Shown: positions 1 to 11,900 of the stretch, one piece after another
Layout of the letters: each line of letters starts with the position of its first letter
Numbering within the stretch: position 1 is the first letter of the stretch
Source: Microstegium vimineum
Taxonomy: Eukaryota > Streptophyta > Magnoliopsida > Poales > Poaceae
Length of the DNA stretch: 64,000 bases
Assembly: GCA_022036555.1 (NCBI GenBank)
Contig: CM039131.1
Coordinates: 37,485,920-37,549,919 of the forward strand
Reading direction: 5' to 3'
The notes under the pieces: generated by a model
Database searches by the model: none
The model's input: only the letters and a program-made list of their open reading frames with translations
What the model was told of the DNA's origin: nothing
Program-made: the position numbers and the translations under genes

Positions 1-315
1 ACAAGCACTACTACTTGGTAAATAGTACATATATGTTTTTGCTTATATATCGTTTTACTTGCCTGTCTGAAACGCCAATTAAAACTGATTCGAGGGAGTA
101 CCACATCTGCAACGTGCACTCCAAATGCTACATGCTTTCGGGTTAGGCTCTCTTGTTGTGAGTTAGTAGCCTAACAAAGTAGTAATGGTCACGCGAAAAG
201 CACTTGTACTCCAGCCATAATTAAAAATTAGAAGGTATCGATGTACGCTGTGTCGTCAATCTGTCCTTTTTTTCACGTTAATGGTAAAGGTGCAGTGTAG
301 TAGTATCCCATTAAC
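1..315. other. Left-edge flank without a recognisable gene
   Basis: AT-rich sequence. I see no open frame with family features and no repeat I can name. It ends where a TGTTGG terminus begins at 316. Confidence 0.5.
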
Positions 316-424
316 TGTTGGAATTTATATGGGCTTGGCCCAATAACAAATTCAGAATTTTCTAATAAATCTCAAAGACACATGCATGAAAGCAAGAAGG
401 GATGTGAGAACTATTTAGTACCAC
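316..424 (+). repeat. Left part of an older copia-type LTR, split by the gypsy insertion
   Basis: The segment starts TGTTGG, a usual plant LTR terminus, and is interrupted at 424 by the Ty3/gypsy element. If 425-16369 and one ACCAC copy are removed, it reads on directly into 16375 onward. From memory the joined sequence resembles a copia LTR family common in grasses; this is unverified. Confidence 0.45.
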
Positions 425-603
425 TGTCAGGTACGAAAGTAAGGGGTACCCTAAACCCTTCGATAATTTAACGCTCAACATAGCAACCATTTTTAAGACA
501 GGAATCAACCAACTGCTCAAATCGGCAAACAAGGGCCCATCACACAAAGGCCCCCTGCACCGGCGATAACAAACTAGTCGTGGACCGGCCCGCTTCTGGA
601 AAG

Positions 604-970
604 ATGACGGATCAGAGGTCGAATGAATGACCCCTCCGCCTCTACCTCAACATCGTATGACGGACCGAGGGTCGAACGAACGACCCCTCCGCCTCTACCT
701 CGACGAAGAATGACGGACCAGGGGTCGAACGAACGACCCCTCCGCCTCCACCTCGACGCCGAATGACGAACCAGGGGTCGAACGAACGACCCCTCCGCCC
801 CCACCTCGACGCCGAATGACGGACCGGGGGTCGAACGAACGACCCCTCCGCCTCCACCTCGACGCCGAATGACGGACCGGGGGTCGAACGAACGACCCCT
901 CCGCCTCCACCTCAACCCTCCCGACTCCGCCTCTACTCTAACTGACGGAAAGGGGTCGAACGAACGACCC
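604..970 (+). repeat. Tandem array of about 53-bp units with palindromic cores (six copies plus a partial)
   Basis: Units begin near 604, 658, 711, 764, 817 and 870, with a diverged partial near 943. Each carries GGGGTCG, six bases, then CGACCCC, so each can form a 7-bp stem. The right LTR has only five copies (from 15080). Shadow reading frames across the array code for repeated Arg/Gly/Val-rich peptides and are not genes. Confidence 0.9.
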
Positions 971-1503
971 CCAGACGGGAAGCTCGTTCAGCCCAACTGC
1001 TCCCGGTATGGGCTAAAGGGAATCCGCCTAACACCATGGGCGCCCACGACCGCAGTCAAATCCATCAACTCACTGTCATGTCCCTGACTCTCGCCAACTG
1101 TGCTGCCGCTGTAACCACGACACGAGTACGGACTCCAGAAGCACCCCTCGAGACGTGAACAGGACGGCCCTCGACGGCGTCTTCAGGGATACGACAAGGC
1201 CATCCCGGTCTCGACCCCTCCCCCTCGACCGGGGGGCTTGACTCCTACCTCCAATCACTCCGGTATGGGGCCCGTCCCATCCGCCCCGTCCCGCTTCAAC
1301 TGTGGGACACGCGCCCGCCTACGAAAGGACGACCCTGCTGTGCCGCGACGTCTAGTCTACTGTCACCACGCCCCGGAGTGCCGGAAGGACGGGAAGGCCA
1401 CGCCGCCACAGTGCTCGACGTCCCTTCACCAACACTATGTCGCGGACACGCCTCCCATGCCACAACAATTTAGGACCCTGTATCCTCGGGCCTCTCTTTG
1501 GTC

Positions 1504-1510
1504 TATAAAA
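1504..1510 (+). promoter_or_regulatory. TATA box of the gypsy 5' LTR
   Basis: TATAAAA lies in the context CTATAAAAGGGGAC, about 430 bases before the LTR end. The same box occurs at 15936-15942 in the right LTR. The U3/R start would lie some 30 bases downstream. Confidence 0.8.
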
Positions 1511-1940
1511 GGGGACGCCGAGGTAGAAGAAAAGGGGGCTGGATCTCTGGACTTTCAGACGACTCCACACTCAGACTTTCAGAGGGATCCGAGACCGATC
1601 TTTCGGACAACTCCCGCATAATCCCACATTCACCCGGACACTTCACACACCCCGTTGCTCGGTCGACCCCTCGAGCAACCAACCGACCGCCAAGGATAGC
1701 CCTGCTAGCCTTAGGCCTTACCTCGCTCTGAGCAACTCCGTGTAAACCTGCTTGTACCCCCCCTGTACGAGCACTTCGGTGCAAGATAATACAAGTCATC
1801 CTCCCCCGCTGGACGTAAGGCCTTCTTTGCCCGAACCAGGATAAATCTTGTGTCCTTCTTGCATCACATTTGGGAGAGGGAGCACGCAATATACAAATTT
1901 ACTAGTTGGTGGTCTTGACCCCCGGGTCATAACACCGAGA

Positions 1941-1961
1941 GTTGGCGCGCCAGGTAGGGGG
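1941..1961 (+). other. Primer-binding-site region of the gypsy element
   Basis: GGCGCGCCAGGTAGGGG follows the LTR end within three bases, the position of a minus-strand primer site. The priming tRNA is not assigned here. Confidence 0.7.
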
Positions 1962-1997
1962 ATTTGCGTGTCGATCAACTCCGAACTACTCTCTCAG

Positions 1998-4202
1998 ATG
2001 GATTCCACGATCCCATCACTTCAATTCGCCACCATCGTCTGGTTCGGTAGCCTAGGGTTCATGTCCACGGGCCAGGGCCACTACATAGTCCTTCCCTTTG
2101 CTCGTGGCATGGACGGTAGCAGCTCTGGTACGCCGGGGCCAAGAAGGATCAGGCGACGGTCCCTCCGCTTGCGCCTTTGGCCTGCGATCAGGAGGAGGCG
2201 CGAGCGGCTCCGACGCACTCGTCACCGCGCGGATTCCGAGACGCCGGATGCCATTTCCCCGGCCTCAGCGGGCGACACAGTCCCTCCCCTCGGGAACCTG
2301 TTTGACCCATGCTTGCGAGTTGGGGGTGGGCACCTCTCTGAGCGTGACTTGGGCCCTGCCACATCGTCACCCCAGTGGGCCCCCGTGGCCTCTCTGACGC
2401 ACTCGACCCCGCCACCACCGCGTAACCTGTTTCCGTACGGGCTCCACAACAGCGCGAGACTCTGTTCTACCCTCGTGGGTTTGCAGATACAGACACGTCG
2501 CGGGTCTCCAGGGACCCCACCACGTGCGACGATCAACCCCGTCACCACCCCTTCACCGGACAAGCACCCGGAGCCAAGACGAGCCCCGACCTGGGGCATG
2601 TTTCGGCGACGCTTGGCAGAAGAGCGCAGGGGATCTTTCCCCCACTTCTACCACGGCGACCCCGACGAGGATTACGATTCCACCCGGGAATGCTTCCACC
2701 TCGATGGTCAGGCTGACCGCCAGGACGACGTCGACGACACCGCGGCCACGGATGAAGGAGGAGGGGGCAACGCTACGCCAGCACGAGACGCCGACCCCCC
2801 GAGTCCTGACAAAGCCGATCCACCTCCGGACGTCCAGATCACGCAAGTCCGAGAGCTGCTCAGCAAGCTCGAAGAGGAGCGCCTACGACTTCAGCAACTC
2901 GAGCACGCCCTCGAGCGAGATCGCGGGCGCCCACAGGGTGGAGTAGCTCGCGAGCGGGCCCGGGAAGTCCATCGGCAAATCATCGAGGAGGGGGCGAATG
3001 AACCCCGCGTCTACAACCGCTCCAACCAAAATGTCGTAGCAGCCGCAATGCTGCTTCGCGACATGCCAGCGCCATCGACACCCCAAGCACAGTGCATCAG
3101 GAACAAAATCCAGGGGCTTCTCCAAACTGCGGCCGTGCAGCAGGCGGAGAGCTTGGCCTCGAGGAGCCGAGGAGCTGCCTCCGAGCGTCAGGAAATACCC
3201 CCTCGACAAAATCGTGAGGTATCCGTCCACCAGGACAAAGCGCCCCAAGGCCAAGTAGAGCGACGACCAGTTCGAGAACGCATCGTCGACGATCGACCAC
3301 CACGGAAGAACAATCAACGGCGGTACAACGACGCCGAGGATCGAGGTTACAGCGCTCACCGAGGTGGGCGCTACGACAGCGACGAAGACCGATGTCGGTC
3401 TCCGGAGCCACCAGGGCCCCGAGTCTTCGGCAGAACCATCCGGCGAACCGCCCTGCCTGTCCGCTTCCGTCCACCCACCAGCCTGGTCAAGTACAATGGC
3501 GAAACCAAGCCAGAGCTCTGGCTTGCCGACTTCAGGCTGGCATGTCAGTTAGGAGGAGCCGACAACGACCACGTCATCATTCGGCAACTCCCACTCTTCC
3601 TCTCCGACACCGCTCGTAGATGGCTCGAGGAGCTACCCCCGGATTTGATCCAAGACTGGCCCGACCTGGTCAGGATCTTCGAGGGAAACTTCAAAGGCAC
3701 CTACGAGCGGTCGGGCAACTCCTGGGATCTCCGCAGCTGCAAGCAGAAGCCAGGGGAGACCCTCCGCGCCTTCACCCGTCGGTTCTCGAGGCAGCGTACT
3801 GCGCTAACCCACATCTCCGACCACGAGGTCATCACGACGTTCATCGCCGGAACGACCTGCAAGGAGTTAGTGCGGGAGCTGGGACGGAACACCCCCAAAA
3901 CCGCCAACAAGCTCATGGACGTCATCGCCAACTACGCAGCCGGCGAGGAAGCCGTTGGCGCATTCTTCCATATACCTCCAGACAAGGGGAATGGCAAGGC
4001 GGACGAGCCCGGGGGCTCAGACAACGGGCCCAAGAAGAGCAATGGGCCCAAAAGGAACAACAACGGCAACGGCGGCAAGAAGAAGAAAAGGAAAAACCAG
4101 CCGGGTCGGCGTAACGTCGAGCCCGACGATCTTATCGCTGCAATGGACAAAAAGAAGCCTCGAGGCCCCCTCCCGACGGGGGCGTCTTCGACAAGATGCT
4201 GA
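1998..4202 (+). CDS. gag: Gag polyprotein of the gypsy element (734 codons)
   Basis: The frame is open from an ATG 57 bases after the LTR to a TGA at 4200-4202. The N-terminal half is Arg/Pro-rich with an acidic stretch and a coiled-coil-like Glu/Leu segment near 2850-2930. A Retrotrans_gag-type capsid domain spans about 3450-3960 (roughly residues 485-655), with the typical GETKPELWL, DTARRWLEELP and FTRRFSRQRT stretches. A Lys/Asn-rich basic tail follows. The open frame ends in a frameshift: the normal continuation (a segment with CPYHMGP and CRMLRKHF) resumes in another frame from about 4195. The protein would package element RNA into virus-like particles. This copy could still make a C-terminally truncated Gag. 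Confidence 0.85.
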   Translation: MDSTIPSLQFATIVWFGSLGFMSTGQGHYIVLPFARGMDGSSSGTPGPRRIRRRSLRLRLWPAIRRRRERLRRTRHRADSETPDAISPASAGDTVPPLGNLFDPCLRVGGGHLSERDLGPATSSPQWAPVASLTHSTPPPPRNLFPYGLHNSARLCSTLVGLQIQTRRGSPGTPPRATINPVTTPSPDKHPEPRRAPTWGMFRRRLAEERRGSFPHFYHGDPDEDYDSTRECFHLDGQADRQDDVDDTAATDEGGGGNATPARDADPPSPDKADPPPDVQITQVRELLSKLEEERLRLQQLEHALERDRGRPQGGVARERAREVHRQIIEEGANEPRVYNRSNQNVVAAAMLLRDMPAPSTPQAQCIRNKIQGLLQTAAVQQAESLASRSRGAASERQEIPPRQNREVSVHQDKAPQGQVERRPVRERIVDDRPPRKNNQRRYNDAEDRGYSAHRGGRYDSDEDRCRSPEPPGPRVFGRTIRRTALPVRFRPPTSLVKYNGETKPELWLADFRLACQLGGADNDHVIIRQLPLFLSDTARRWLEELPPDLIQDWPDLVRIFEGNFKGTYERSGNSWDLRSCKQKPGETLRAFTRRFSRQRTALTHISDHEVITTFIAGTTCKELVRELGRNTPKTANKLMDVIANYAAGEEAVGAFFHIPPDKGNGKADEPGGSDNGPKKSNGPKRNNNGNGGKKKKRKNQPGRRNVEPDDLIAAMDKKKPRGPLPTGASSTRC

Positions 4203-5166
4203 AGGAGCCCTGCCCCTATCATATGGGACCAGCCAACCACCGTCTCGAGGACTGTCGCATGCTTAGAAAGCACTTCATCCCTCCCGGCCTCAAGAAAGAC
4301 GACGGCAGGGAAGACCCACCCTGCGACCTCCACGTCAAGGGCGATCGTAAGAAGGGGGGCTTCCCCGAGATTCACGACTGCTACATGATCTACGAGGGAC
4401 CCTCGACCCGACTCAGTGCGCGTCAGCGCAAGAGGGAGCGTCGAGAAGTCTTCTCCGTTCGAGCCCAGGCTCCTCGATATCTCGACTCATCACACACGCC
4501 GATCACCTTCGACTAGGACGACCACCTCGAGCACGTCCCCAACGCAGGGGTCTACCCACTCGTCGTCGACCCGATCATACTCAACACCCGCCTCACCAAG
4601 GTACTTATGGATGGGGAAGCAGCCTCAACATCATCTACGCCGAGACCCTCGACCTCCTGGGGATCCCGAGGACCATGCTCCTGCCCAGCGCGGGGGGATT
4701 CCACGGGATCGTCCCGGGAAAAAAGGCACTCCCCATAGGCCGCGTCAAGCTCCCCGTTTGTTTTGGCGTCCCCTCGAACTTCCGAAAGGAAGAGCTCACC
4801 TTTGAGGTGGTTGCGTTTCGTGGCATCTACCACGCCATCATCGGTCGACCAGGGTACGCCAAGTTTATGGCGATTCCGAACTACGCCTACCTCAAGCTGA
4901 AGATGCCGGGGCCCATGGGGGTCATCACTGTCGGCACCTCCTACGAGCACGCATACGACTGCGACGTCGAGTGCGTGGAAAGCGCCGAAGCTGTCGAAGA
5001 GTCGGCCGTCCTCGCGGCCCTCGACGACTTGTCCCGGGAGATCCCTGACCCTAAGCGACACGCCGGCAACTTCAAGCCGGCGGAAGACACCAAGACCGTC
5101 CCGCTTGACCCCGGCCATGCGGATGGGAAGGTGCTGACGATCAGTGCGACCCTCGAGCCCAAATAG
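4195..5166 (+). pseudogene. Gag end, linker and aspartic protease region of the gypsy polyprotein, broken
   Basis: After the frameshift near 4195 the frame shows a linker, an in-frame TAG at 4514-4516, and the protease start (HVPNAGVYPLVVDP). A second frameshift near 4611 falls inside the active-site Asp-Gly-Ser segment. The downstream frame (4675-5166) has the rest of the protease fold and the protease-RT spacer, ending at TAG 5164-5166. The protease would cleave Gag-Pol in the particle. With the active-site frame broken, this copy cannot make it. Confidence 0.8.
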
Positions 5167-5172
5167 GAAGCC

Positions 5173-6884
5173 GTGCTTGTCAACTTTCTCCATGCGAATG
5201 CCGACGTGTTTGCATGGAGCCCCTCGGATATGTCGGGCATTCCGAGGGAGGTCGCCGAGCACTCCTTGGACATTCGAGCCGGGTCCAAACCGGTGAAGCA
5301 ACGGCTGCGCCGTTTCGACGACGAGAAGCGCAGGATCATCGGGGAGGAGGTCAATAAGCTTTTGAAGGCCAGATTCATCAAGGAGGTACATCATCCCGAG
5401 TGGTTAGCAAATCCAGTACTTGTCAAGAAAAAGAATGGGAAGGATAGGATGTGTGTAGACTACACTAGTTTAAATAAAGCATGTCCCAGAGTTCCTTTTC
5501 CATTACCACGTATCGATCAAATAATAGATTCCACTGCGGGATGTGAAACTCTCTGCTTCCTTGACGCGTATTCTGGCTACCACCAAATAAAGATGAAGGA
5601 ATCCGATCAGCTCGCGACTTCCTTCATCACCCCTTCGGCATGTTTTGCTAACTCACTATGCCTTTCGGCCTGCGAAACGCCGGGGCCACCTATCAGCGAT
5701 GCATGCTCCACGTCTTTGGGAAACACATAGGGCCAACCGTCGAAGCCTACATCGATAACATCGTGGTCAAGTCCAAAACAGTCGGAAACCTGGTCGGAGA
5801 CCTCGAGATCGCGTTTGGGTGCCTCCGGGCAAATCGCATAAAACTAAACCCTGAGAAGTGTGTCTTCGGAGTTCCTCGAGGCATGATCCTAGGGTACATA
5901 GTTTCCCAACGCGGGATCGAGGCCAATCCCGAGAAGGTGACCACAATCACAAGGATGGGCCCGATCAACGACCTCAAGAGTGTACAAAGGGTCACGGGGT
6001 GCCTCGCCGCCCTCAGCCGGTTCATCTCGAGGCTCGGAGAGAAGGCACTACCCCTTTACCGCCTCCTGAAGAAAACGGAACACTTCGCGTGGACCGTCGA
6101 GGCCGAGGAATCACTATCGAAGCTTAAAGCCCTGCTCACCTCGTCGCCTGTCTTGGTACCCCCGAGTCCGGCCGAGCCCCTCTTGCTCTATGTCGCAGCA
6201 ATTACCCAGGTAGTCAGCGCCGCCGTAGTGGTCGAGAGGGCGGAAGAAGGACACGCCCTGCCGGTTCAGAGGCCTGTCTACTTCGTAAGCGAGGTACTTT
6301 CGGAGACCAAGACGAGATACCCCCACATCCAGAAGTTGTTGTACGCGATCGTCCTCACTCGGCGCAAGCTCCAGCACTATTTCCTGGGCCACCCGGTTAC
6401 TGTGGTCTCATCTTTCCCCCTCGGAGAGATAATCCAGAACCGGGAGGCGTCTGGAAGAATCACCAAGTGGTCGGTCGAGCTCATGGGAGAAACCCTCTCC
6501 TATGCCCCTCGGAAGGCCATCAAGTCTCAGGTATTGGCAGATTTCATTGCAGAGTGGACCGACACCCAACTACCCCCAGCGCAAGTTCAGACCGAGCTCT
6601 GGACCATGTACTTCGACGGATCGTTGATGAAGACGGGGGCAGGCGCCGGATTGCTATTCATATCACCCTCAGGGGTCCACATGCTCTATGTCATCCGTCT
6701 CCACTTCCCCGCCTCCAACAACATAGCCAAGTACGAGGCCCTCGTCAACGGCCTGCGCATCGCCATCGAGCTCGGGGTTCGACGCCTCGACGTGCGGGGG
6801 GACTCGCAGTTGGTGATCAACCAAGTGATGAAAGATTCGAGCTGCCACGACCCCAAGATGGAAGCCTACTGCAAGGAGGTCTGA
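5173..6884 (+). pseudogene. Reverse transcriptase and RNase H domains of the gypsy element, broken
   Basis: RT begins in the frame of the preceding TAG, with VKKKNGKDRMCVDY and FLDAYSGYHQI. A frameshift near 5632 and a TAA at 5648-5650 interrupt it. It resumes with MPFGLRNAGATYQR and continues open to TGA 6882-6884. The catalytic motif at 5748-5759 reads YIDN rather than YxDD, so a metal ligand is lost. A Ty3-type RNase H (about 6170-6420) is followed by an archaeal-type second RNase H (YFDGS near 6609, KYEAL, GDSQLVINQ near 6800), a hallmark of the Tat lineage. The region would convert element RNA to DNA; here it is inactive. Confidence 0.85.
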
Positions 6885-8402
6885 AAGCTCGAAGATAAAT
6901 TCTACGGTCTCGAGCTCAACCACACCGCCCGCCAGTACAACGAAGCTGCCGACGAGCTGGCCAAAATCGCGTCAACCAGAGGTACGGTTCCTCTCGATGT
7001 CTTCTCGAGGGACCTCCACGAGCCGTCCGTCGACCTAGGCTCGGGGGCTCCCCCCCTCGAGCAAGGGTCGATCCACCCCCCTCGACCGATCCCCCCTCGA
7101 ACGGGGAAAAAGTCATGGAGATCGACAGGACGGCCGCGACCCCGACCCCCTCGATAGACTGGCGCGCACCCTACCTCGAGTATCTGACACGGGGCGAGCT
7201 CCCAGAGGACCCGCACCGAGGCCCGCCGTATAGCCCGACGTGCCAAAACCTACGTCTTGTATGGGGATGGCCGCGAGCTGTATCGACGTAGCCCTTCCGG
7301 GATCCTTCAACGCTGCCTCACCCTCGAGGAGGGGAGGGCATTGCTGAAGGATCTACACTCGGGGGCTTGCGGCCACCACGCGGCGCGGAGAATGCTGGTA
7401 GGAAGCGCTTTTCGACAAGGTTTCTACTGGCCGACAGCCGTCACCGACGCCACCAGACTCGTCCGATCTTGCGAGGGATGCCAATTCTACGCCAGGCAGA
7501 CCCACCTACCCGCCCAAGCTCTTCAGATGATACCCATAACTTGGCCGTTTGCAGTATGGGGGCTCGACATGGTCGGGCCCCTGAAGAGAACCAAGGGTGG
7601 CCACACCCACCTCCTCGTGGCTATAGACAAGTTCTCGAAGTGGATCGACGCTCGACCCATCGCCAACATCCAGTCTCGACAAGCAGTGCTATTCTTCACC
7701 GACATCATCCACCGCTTCGGGGTCCCCAACGTCATCATCACCGACAACGGCACCCAGTTCACCGGCCAAAAGTTCCTGGACTTCTGTGACCAACACCACA
7801 TCAGGGTGAATTGGTCCGCAGTCGCCCACCCTTGAACTAACGGCCAGGTCGAGCGCGCCAACAGTATGGTTTTGCAGGGCCTCAAGCCAAGGATCTTCGA
7901 TCGGCTGAACAGGCATGGCAAGAGATGGGTCGACGAGCTGCCCGCTGTCCTATGGAGTCTCCGAACGACCCCAAGTTGAGCCACGGGGTTCTCTCCGTTC
8001 TTCTTGGTCTATGGGTCCGAGGCCGTCCTCCCCACCGACCTCGAATACGGGTCCCCTCGACTAAAAGCCTACAGCGAGCAAACCAACACAACATCCCGAG
8101 AGGACTCCCTCGACCAGCTCGAGGAAGCCCGAGACGTGGCCCTCTTCAAGTCGGCAAAGTACCAGCAGATGCTGCGGCGCTACCATGAAAAAAACGTACG
8201 CAGAAGGGACCTCGACGTTGGCGACCTCATTCTGCGCCGCCGACAAAGCAACAAGGGACGTCACAAGTTGACGCCACCTTGGGAGGGACCCTTCATCGTG
8301 GCAGAGGTGATGAAGCCCGGCACTTACAAGCTGAAGAACGAAAGGGGCGAGATCCTCACCAACGCGTGGAACATCGAACAGCTACATCGTTTCTATCCCT
8401 AA
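6885..8402 (+). pseudogene. End of second RNase H plus integrase of the gypsy element, broken
   Basis: The frame continues after TGA 6882 with the RNase H tail (NEAADELAK). It shifts once between about 7030 and 7110 in a C/G-rich stretch and again near 7210. Integrase then runs to TAA 8400-8402. It has an HHCC zinc-binding module (about 7340-7490) and the DDE core: Asp in GLDMVGP, Asp in ITDNGTQFT, Glu in GQVERAN. In-frame TGA stops lie at 7833-7835 and 7979-7981. The C-terminal part (PWEGPFIVAEV) is present. Integrase would join the cDNA to the host chromosome; this copy cannot make a full one. Confidence 0.85.
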
Positions 8403-8959
8403 GGCCTCGACGCCTTGTACATTTCCCTCATTATGTACCCTTATCACATTACGAATGAATAAAATGCTCTCGAAACACATTTCACATTCGTTCGTAACTC
8501 TAAGGTAGCCTCGACTCTGTCGTGGCAAAGTCAAGCCTCCCTCGGGGGCTGACAGGGGGGGACCCCCCTCCTAAGTCTCCTAAAACCCGAACGTTTTTTC
8601 GAAACTTGGCTTTCCCTCTCGATCTTTGCCCTGAGTACGCTTCATGACTGAGTAGAGACGCCTCGAACTCCCTAAGGGTCGCGGGCCGTCGAGCCAGGGA
8701 CTTTCCTACGCCCCAGGGCTACGGTATCCCCGCTCGCTCCCCCCTTCCAAGGATACGAGCGTGCGTCGAACACTTAGTCCACACGCGACGACTTAGGCAA
8801 AGAAAATCAGAGATAGCTCGAGAAATAAAAAACAACAAGACGCATCTCGAACAAAATGCATTAGATATAAGAAGCCCTCGGGGGCTCGACATTGTATCAT
8901 TGCAAAAGCCTAACTATTACATGGACCTTTTTGTCCAGATTTGGCTCGCAGGCCTAGGG
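8403..8959. other. Spacer between convergent pol and antisense gene, with a plus-strand AATAAA
   Basis: There is no open frame here. AATAAA at 8458-8463 lies 55 bases after the pol stop and could end plus-strand transcripts. The rest is Ctcg-rich spacer ending at the stop of the minus-strand gene. Confidence 0.6.
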
Positions 8960-11900
8960 CTACTCGGCGCCATCTCCGTCCGCCGAAGGGAGGACTTCAG
9001 GCTCGAAAAGCTTTGCTAGCTCGCCTCTGGGCACCTCTGCAAGCTCGATCAGCTCGTGGCACCTCGCCTCGTTCTCTTCGTCAGTCAGCCTCGGGTCGGT
9101 GATGAACCCGCTGGCGACGACGCTGAGGTCGTAGATGTAGCCCGAGCGGACGACTGCGAGCGCCCGCTTCACGCCCACATGCAGGGCAGCACGGACGTGC
9201 TCCGTCACCTCCTGCGTCATGGAGTAGAAGCGGCGCAACAAGGAGTCTCCTCGAGCGTCGCCTTCGACCGTCGGCTCCGGCTCGACTCCAAGGTCGTCGC
9301 AGAAGGAGGAGATGGCGCCCTCGAGCCTCTCGTTAAGGCCCGCCTCCGCCCCAAGGAGGCCCTGAAGACTGGTCAGGTCCTCGTGGGCTCGGGCCTTATC
9401 TGCTGCGATGTCTGCCAAAACAAGCACAAAACTTGGTCAAAACCAAAAGAGCAGGAAGAGGGTTGAGACCGGGCAAACTTAGCAACACTTTCAACAAGCT
9501 TACCTTGGGCATGCGCCTCCAAGGTGGCGTATCCCTGCTCGGTCCTCTCCAGTTGACGGCGGACGTCGACGAGTTCGGCAGCCTGGTCGCCGACTTTGGC
9601 CTGGAGGTCCTCGACGACCTTGCCAGCGTCATCAAGGGCTCTCTTCTGGTTGGCCGCAACCACCCCCAGAGAGGCCCCCCGGGTCCGAGCCCTCTCCTCC
9701 GCGACGACCAGCGTGTCACGTTCGCGGGAGACAGCGTCGACGTCCCCCCGGAGCCCCCGGATGCTCTCCGCTGCCCGGGCCAGCTCCTCCTTCAGCCGGG
9801 CGGCCTCCTCCTCCGCCCTGCGCTGGGCCTCCTGGGCAGCATCCCGCTGCTTCCCAACCTCGATGACCGACTGGAGGGCGTCGTTGATCTTCGACTGTGC
9901 TGTCTCCTGGGCGGCCCGGGCTGCTTCTTGCGCAACGGCCACCCCGGCCCTCGCGTGGGCGACCTTGGCCTCAGCCTCCTCTCGTGCGGTCGCCGCCTCG
10001 GCTCTTGCCAGGGCGGCCTCGGCCTCCGCCTTCTCCAGCAAAGCACAGAGGACGGGGAGTTGCTCGTGCGTCCGGAGGATAAATTGGGACTTGTCATATG
10101 ACCTTGCCCTCAACGTCTGGCAAAGATGAAAAGGGAGATCATCAGAGAAGAACAGTCAGGCAATCCAAGCAAAATCAAAGGAAAAACGAAACCTACCTCC
10201 ATCCCCCGATGCAGGTCCACGGCAGCAACCTCCGCGGCCAGGCGCACCGAGTGCTCGAACCAAGCCCGGAACTCCTCCAGGTGCTCCCATGTCCCGAGCT
10301 CGGCCTGGTCATCGAGCTTGAGGAGGGTTTGCCCGGGGTCTCGAGGGTTGGCCAGCTCGAGGACCTCCAGTCCCCAGAACGCGTTGCGGCGGTCGATCCT
10401 CTCCTGGACCTCCCGTATAACGCCCCGGCGCATCTCAGCGCTGCGCCCGTGGCGCGCCACCCTCTCCGTCCAAGCGAAGAAGGGAGAAGCCCCCTCGAGC
10501 TGGGCTCTCCCGTCCTCGGGGCCGCCCTGCGAGGACATCGACGGTCCCGCCGAGCCATCACCCCGGGGCAGGGGAAATCCCGGCCGGGAGAACAACCCTG
10601 CGCCGTGAAAAAGACAAAACGGTTAGTACCTAATACCGCAAGCTCACTGCGGGTCGGCCAAAGTCGGAAGACAAATTACCTCGAGACGACGGCTGCCCGA
10701 CGTCGAAGCTAGGCCGAGCCGCCTCCGGTTCCAACGAAGGGGCCTCCACAGCGGCCATCTCTCTCGGGCCCACCAGCTCGGCCACCATCTCGGCCACCTT
10801 CTCCGCGGTGGGCTCCTCCACCGGCGACCTCACCTCCGGTGCGGCAGCAGCAGCACCCCCGCGCTCGCGCTGCTGGCGCGCCTCCAACGAAGCGAGACTC
10901 TCGGGCCACCGCCCCGGCGTTGGACGCGCCGGGGTCTCCTCCTCCTCGTCTGCGGAGGTCACGTCCACCACCTCCACCTCTGCGGCGGCTTGAGGCTCGA
11001 CCCCCACGGTCACAACCGCCATAGACGCGGGCTCTGCGCCTTCCAAGGCTCTGGGTGCGCCTCCCTCCGACGCGTGAGCGGGCACGGCTTCACCCTCCAC
11101 CTCAGCGGACCTCGCCAGCGCGACGGGCGGACCCGTCTCCTCCCCCGCTCGGGCCAACTCCGAGGCGGCCTGCGCCGCCCCTCGTCCCATCGCCTCCCGG
11201 GCCCTGGCCGCCCACGCCGCCTCGGGGGTGAGTGTCTAAGGGGACGGAGCAGCGGGACTGGCCTCGACAGTCGCCTCGACTGAGACCTCCATCCTCAGCC
11301 TCTTGGCCGGGGCGAGGGACGCGTCCTCCGCCGAGCGCTTCGACCTGAAAAAGGTGCCCGCACATGATGGTAAGCACCAGTCGTGGGCAACAAAAATATA
11401 TATATATATATAATAAATACCCTCGATCGGCAGAAAAGCAACTTACCCCTTCGGGGCCATCGGGTTCCGGCCAATGGACTTCGAACCGCTCGGGGGCTTG
11501 AATGGAATGCGCCGGGAGCCACTCCTCCCGCGGTCCGCGGCGGGGGTCGAGGCCGCCCTCGGTGCTCTCTCCTGTGCAGGGGCCGACGACGGTCCCGTCG
11601 TCTCCCTGCTAGCTTCCTCCCGCGCCACCAGGCCCGGCACCCGTGCGCTCAACCGGGTCTGCCGCGGCACTTCACCTTGAGGAGCCACGGGGCGTTCCCC
11701 TCGCGGCTCGACCTCGCCAGTAGGGGCCGACCTCGACGTCGACCCCTCTCCTCCCCCGGTTCCGGCGGCTGCCCTCTGCGGCTCGGGCACCGCCTGTTCC
11801 TCCTCGAGCCCTCCTTGCGGCTCGACCTCGCTGTCGCTGCTCTCCTCCTCGAAAAGGCCGGCCCGCCTCTGCCGGGCCCGGCGTTGCTCCCTCTCCTGCT

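Larger units (their letters stand above)
425..1940 (+). repeat. 5' LTR of the gypsy element (1516 bp)
   Basis: It starts TGTCAGG and ends ACACCGAGA just before the primer site. It aligns over its whole length with 14900-16369. Main differences are one extra 53-bp unit in the tandem array near 604-915 and about 10 bp missing near 1345, where the right LTR has an extra GTGACATGCC-like stretch. Confidence 0.95.

Noticed and set aside
574..915. Arg/Gly-rich repeated frames in the LTR
   Set aside because: They arise from the 53-bp tandem units, in three frames at once.
9433..10129. Plus-strand frames of 177-222 codons
   Set aside because: They are shadows of the GC-rich antisense exons 5 and 4; the minus-strand frames are bounded by matching splice sites.
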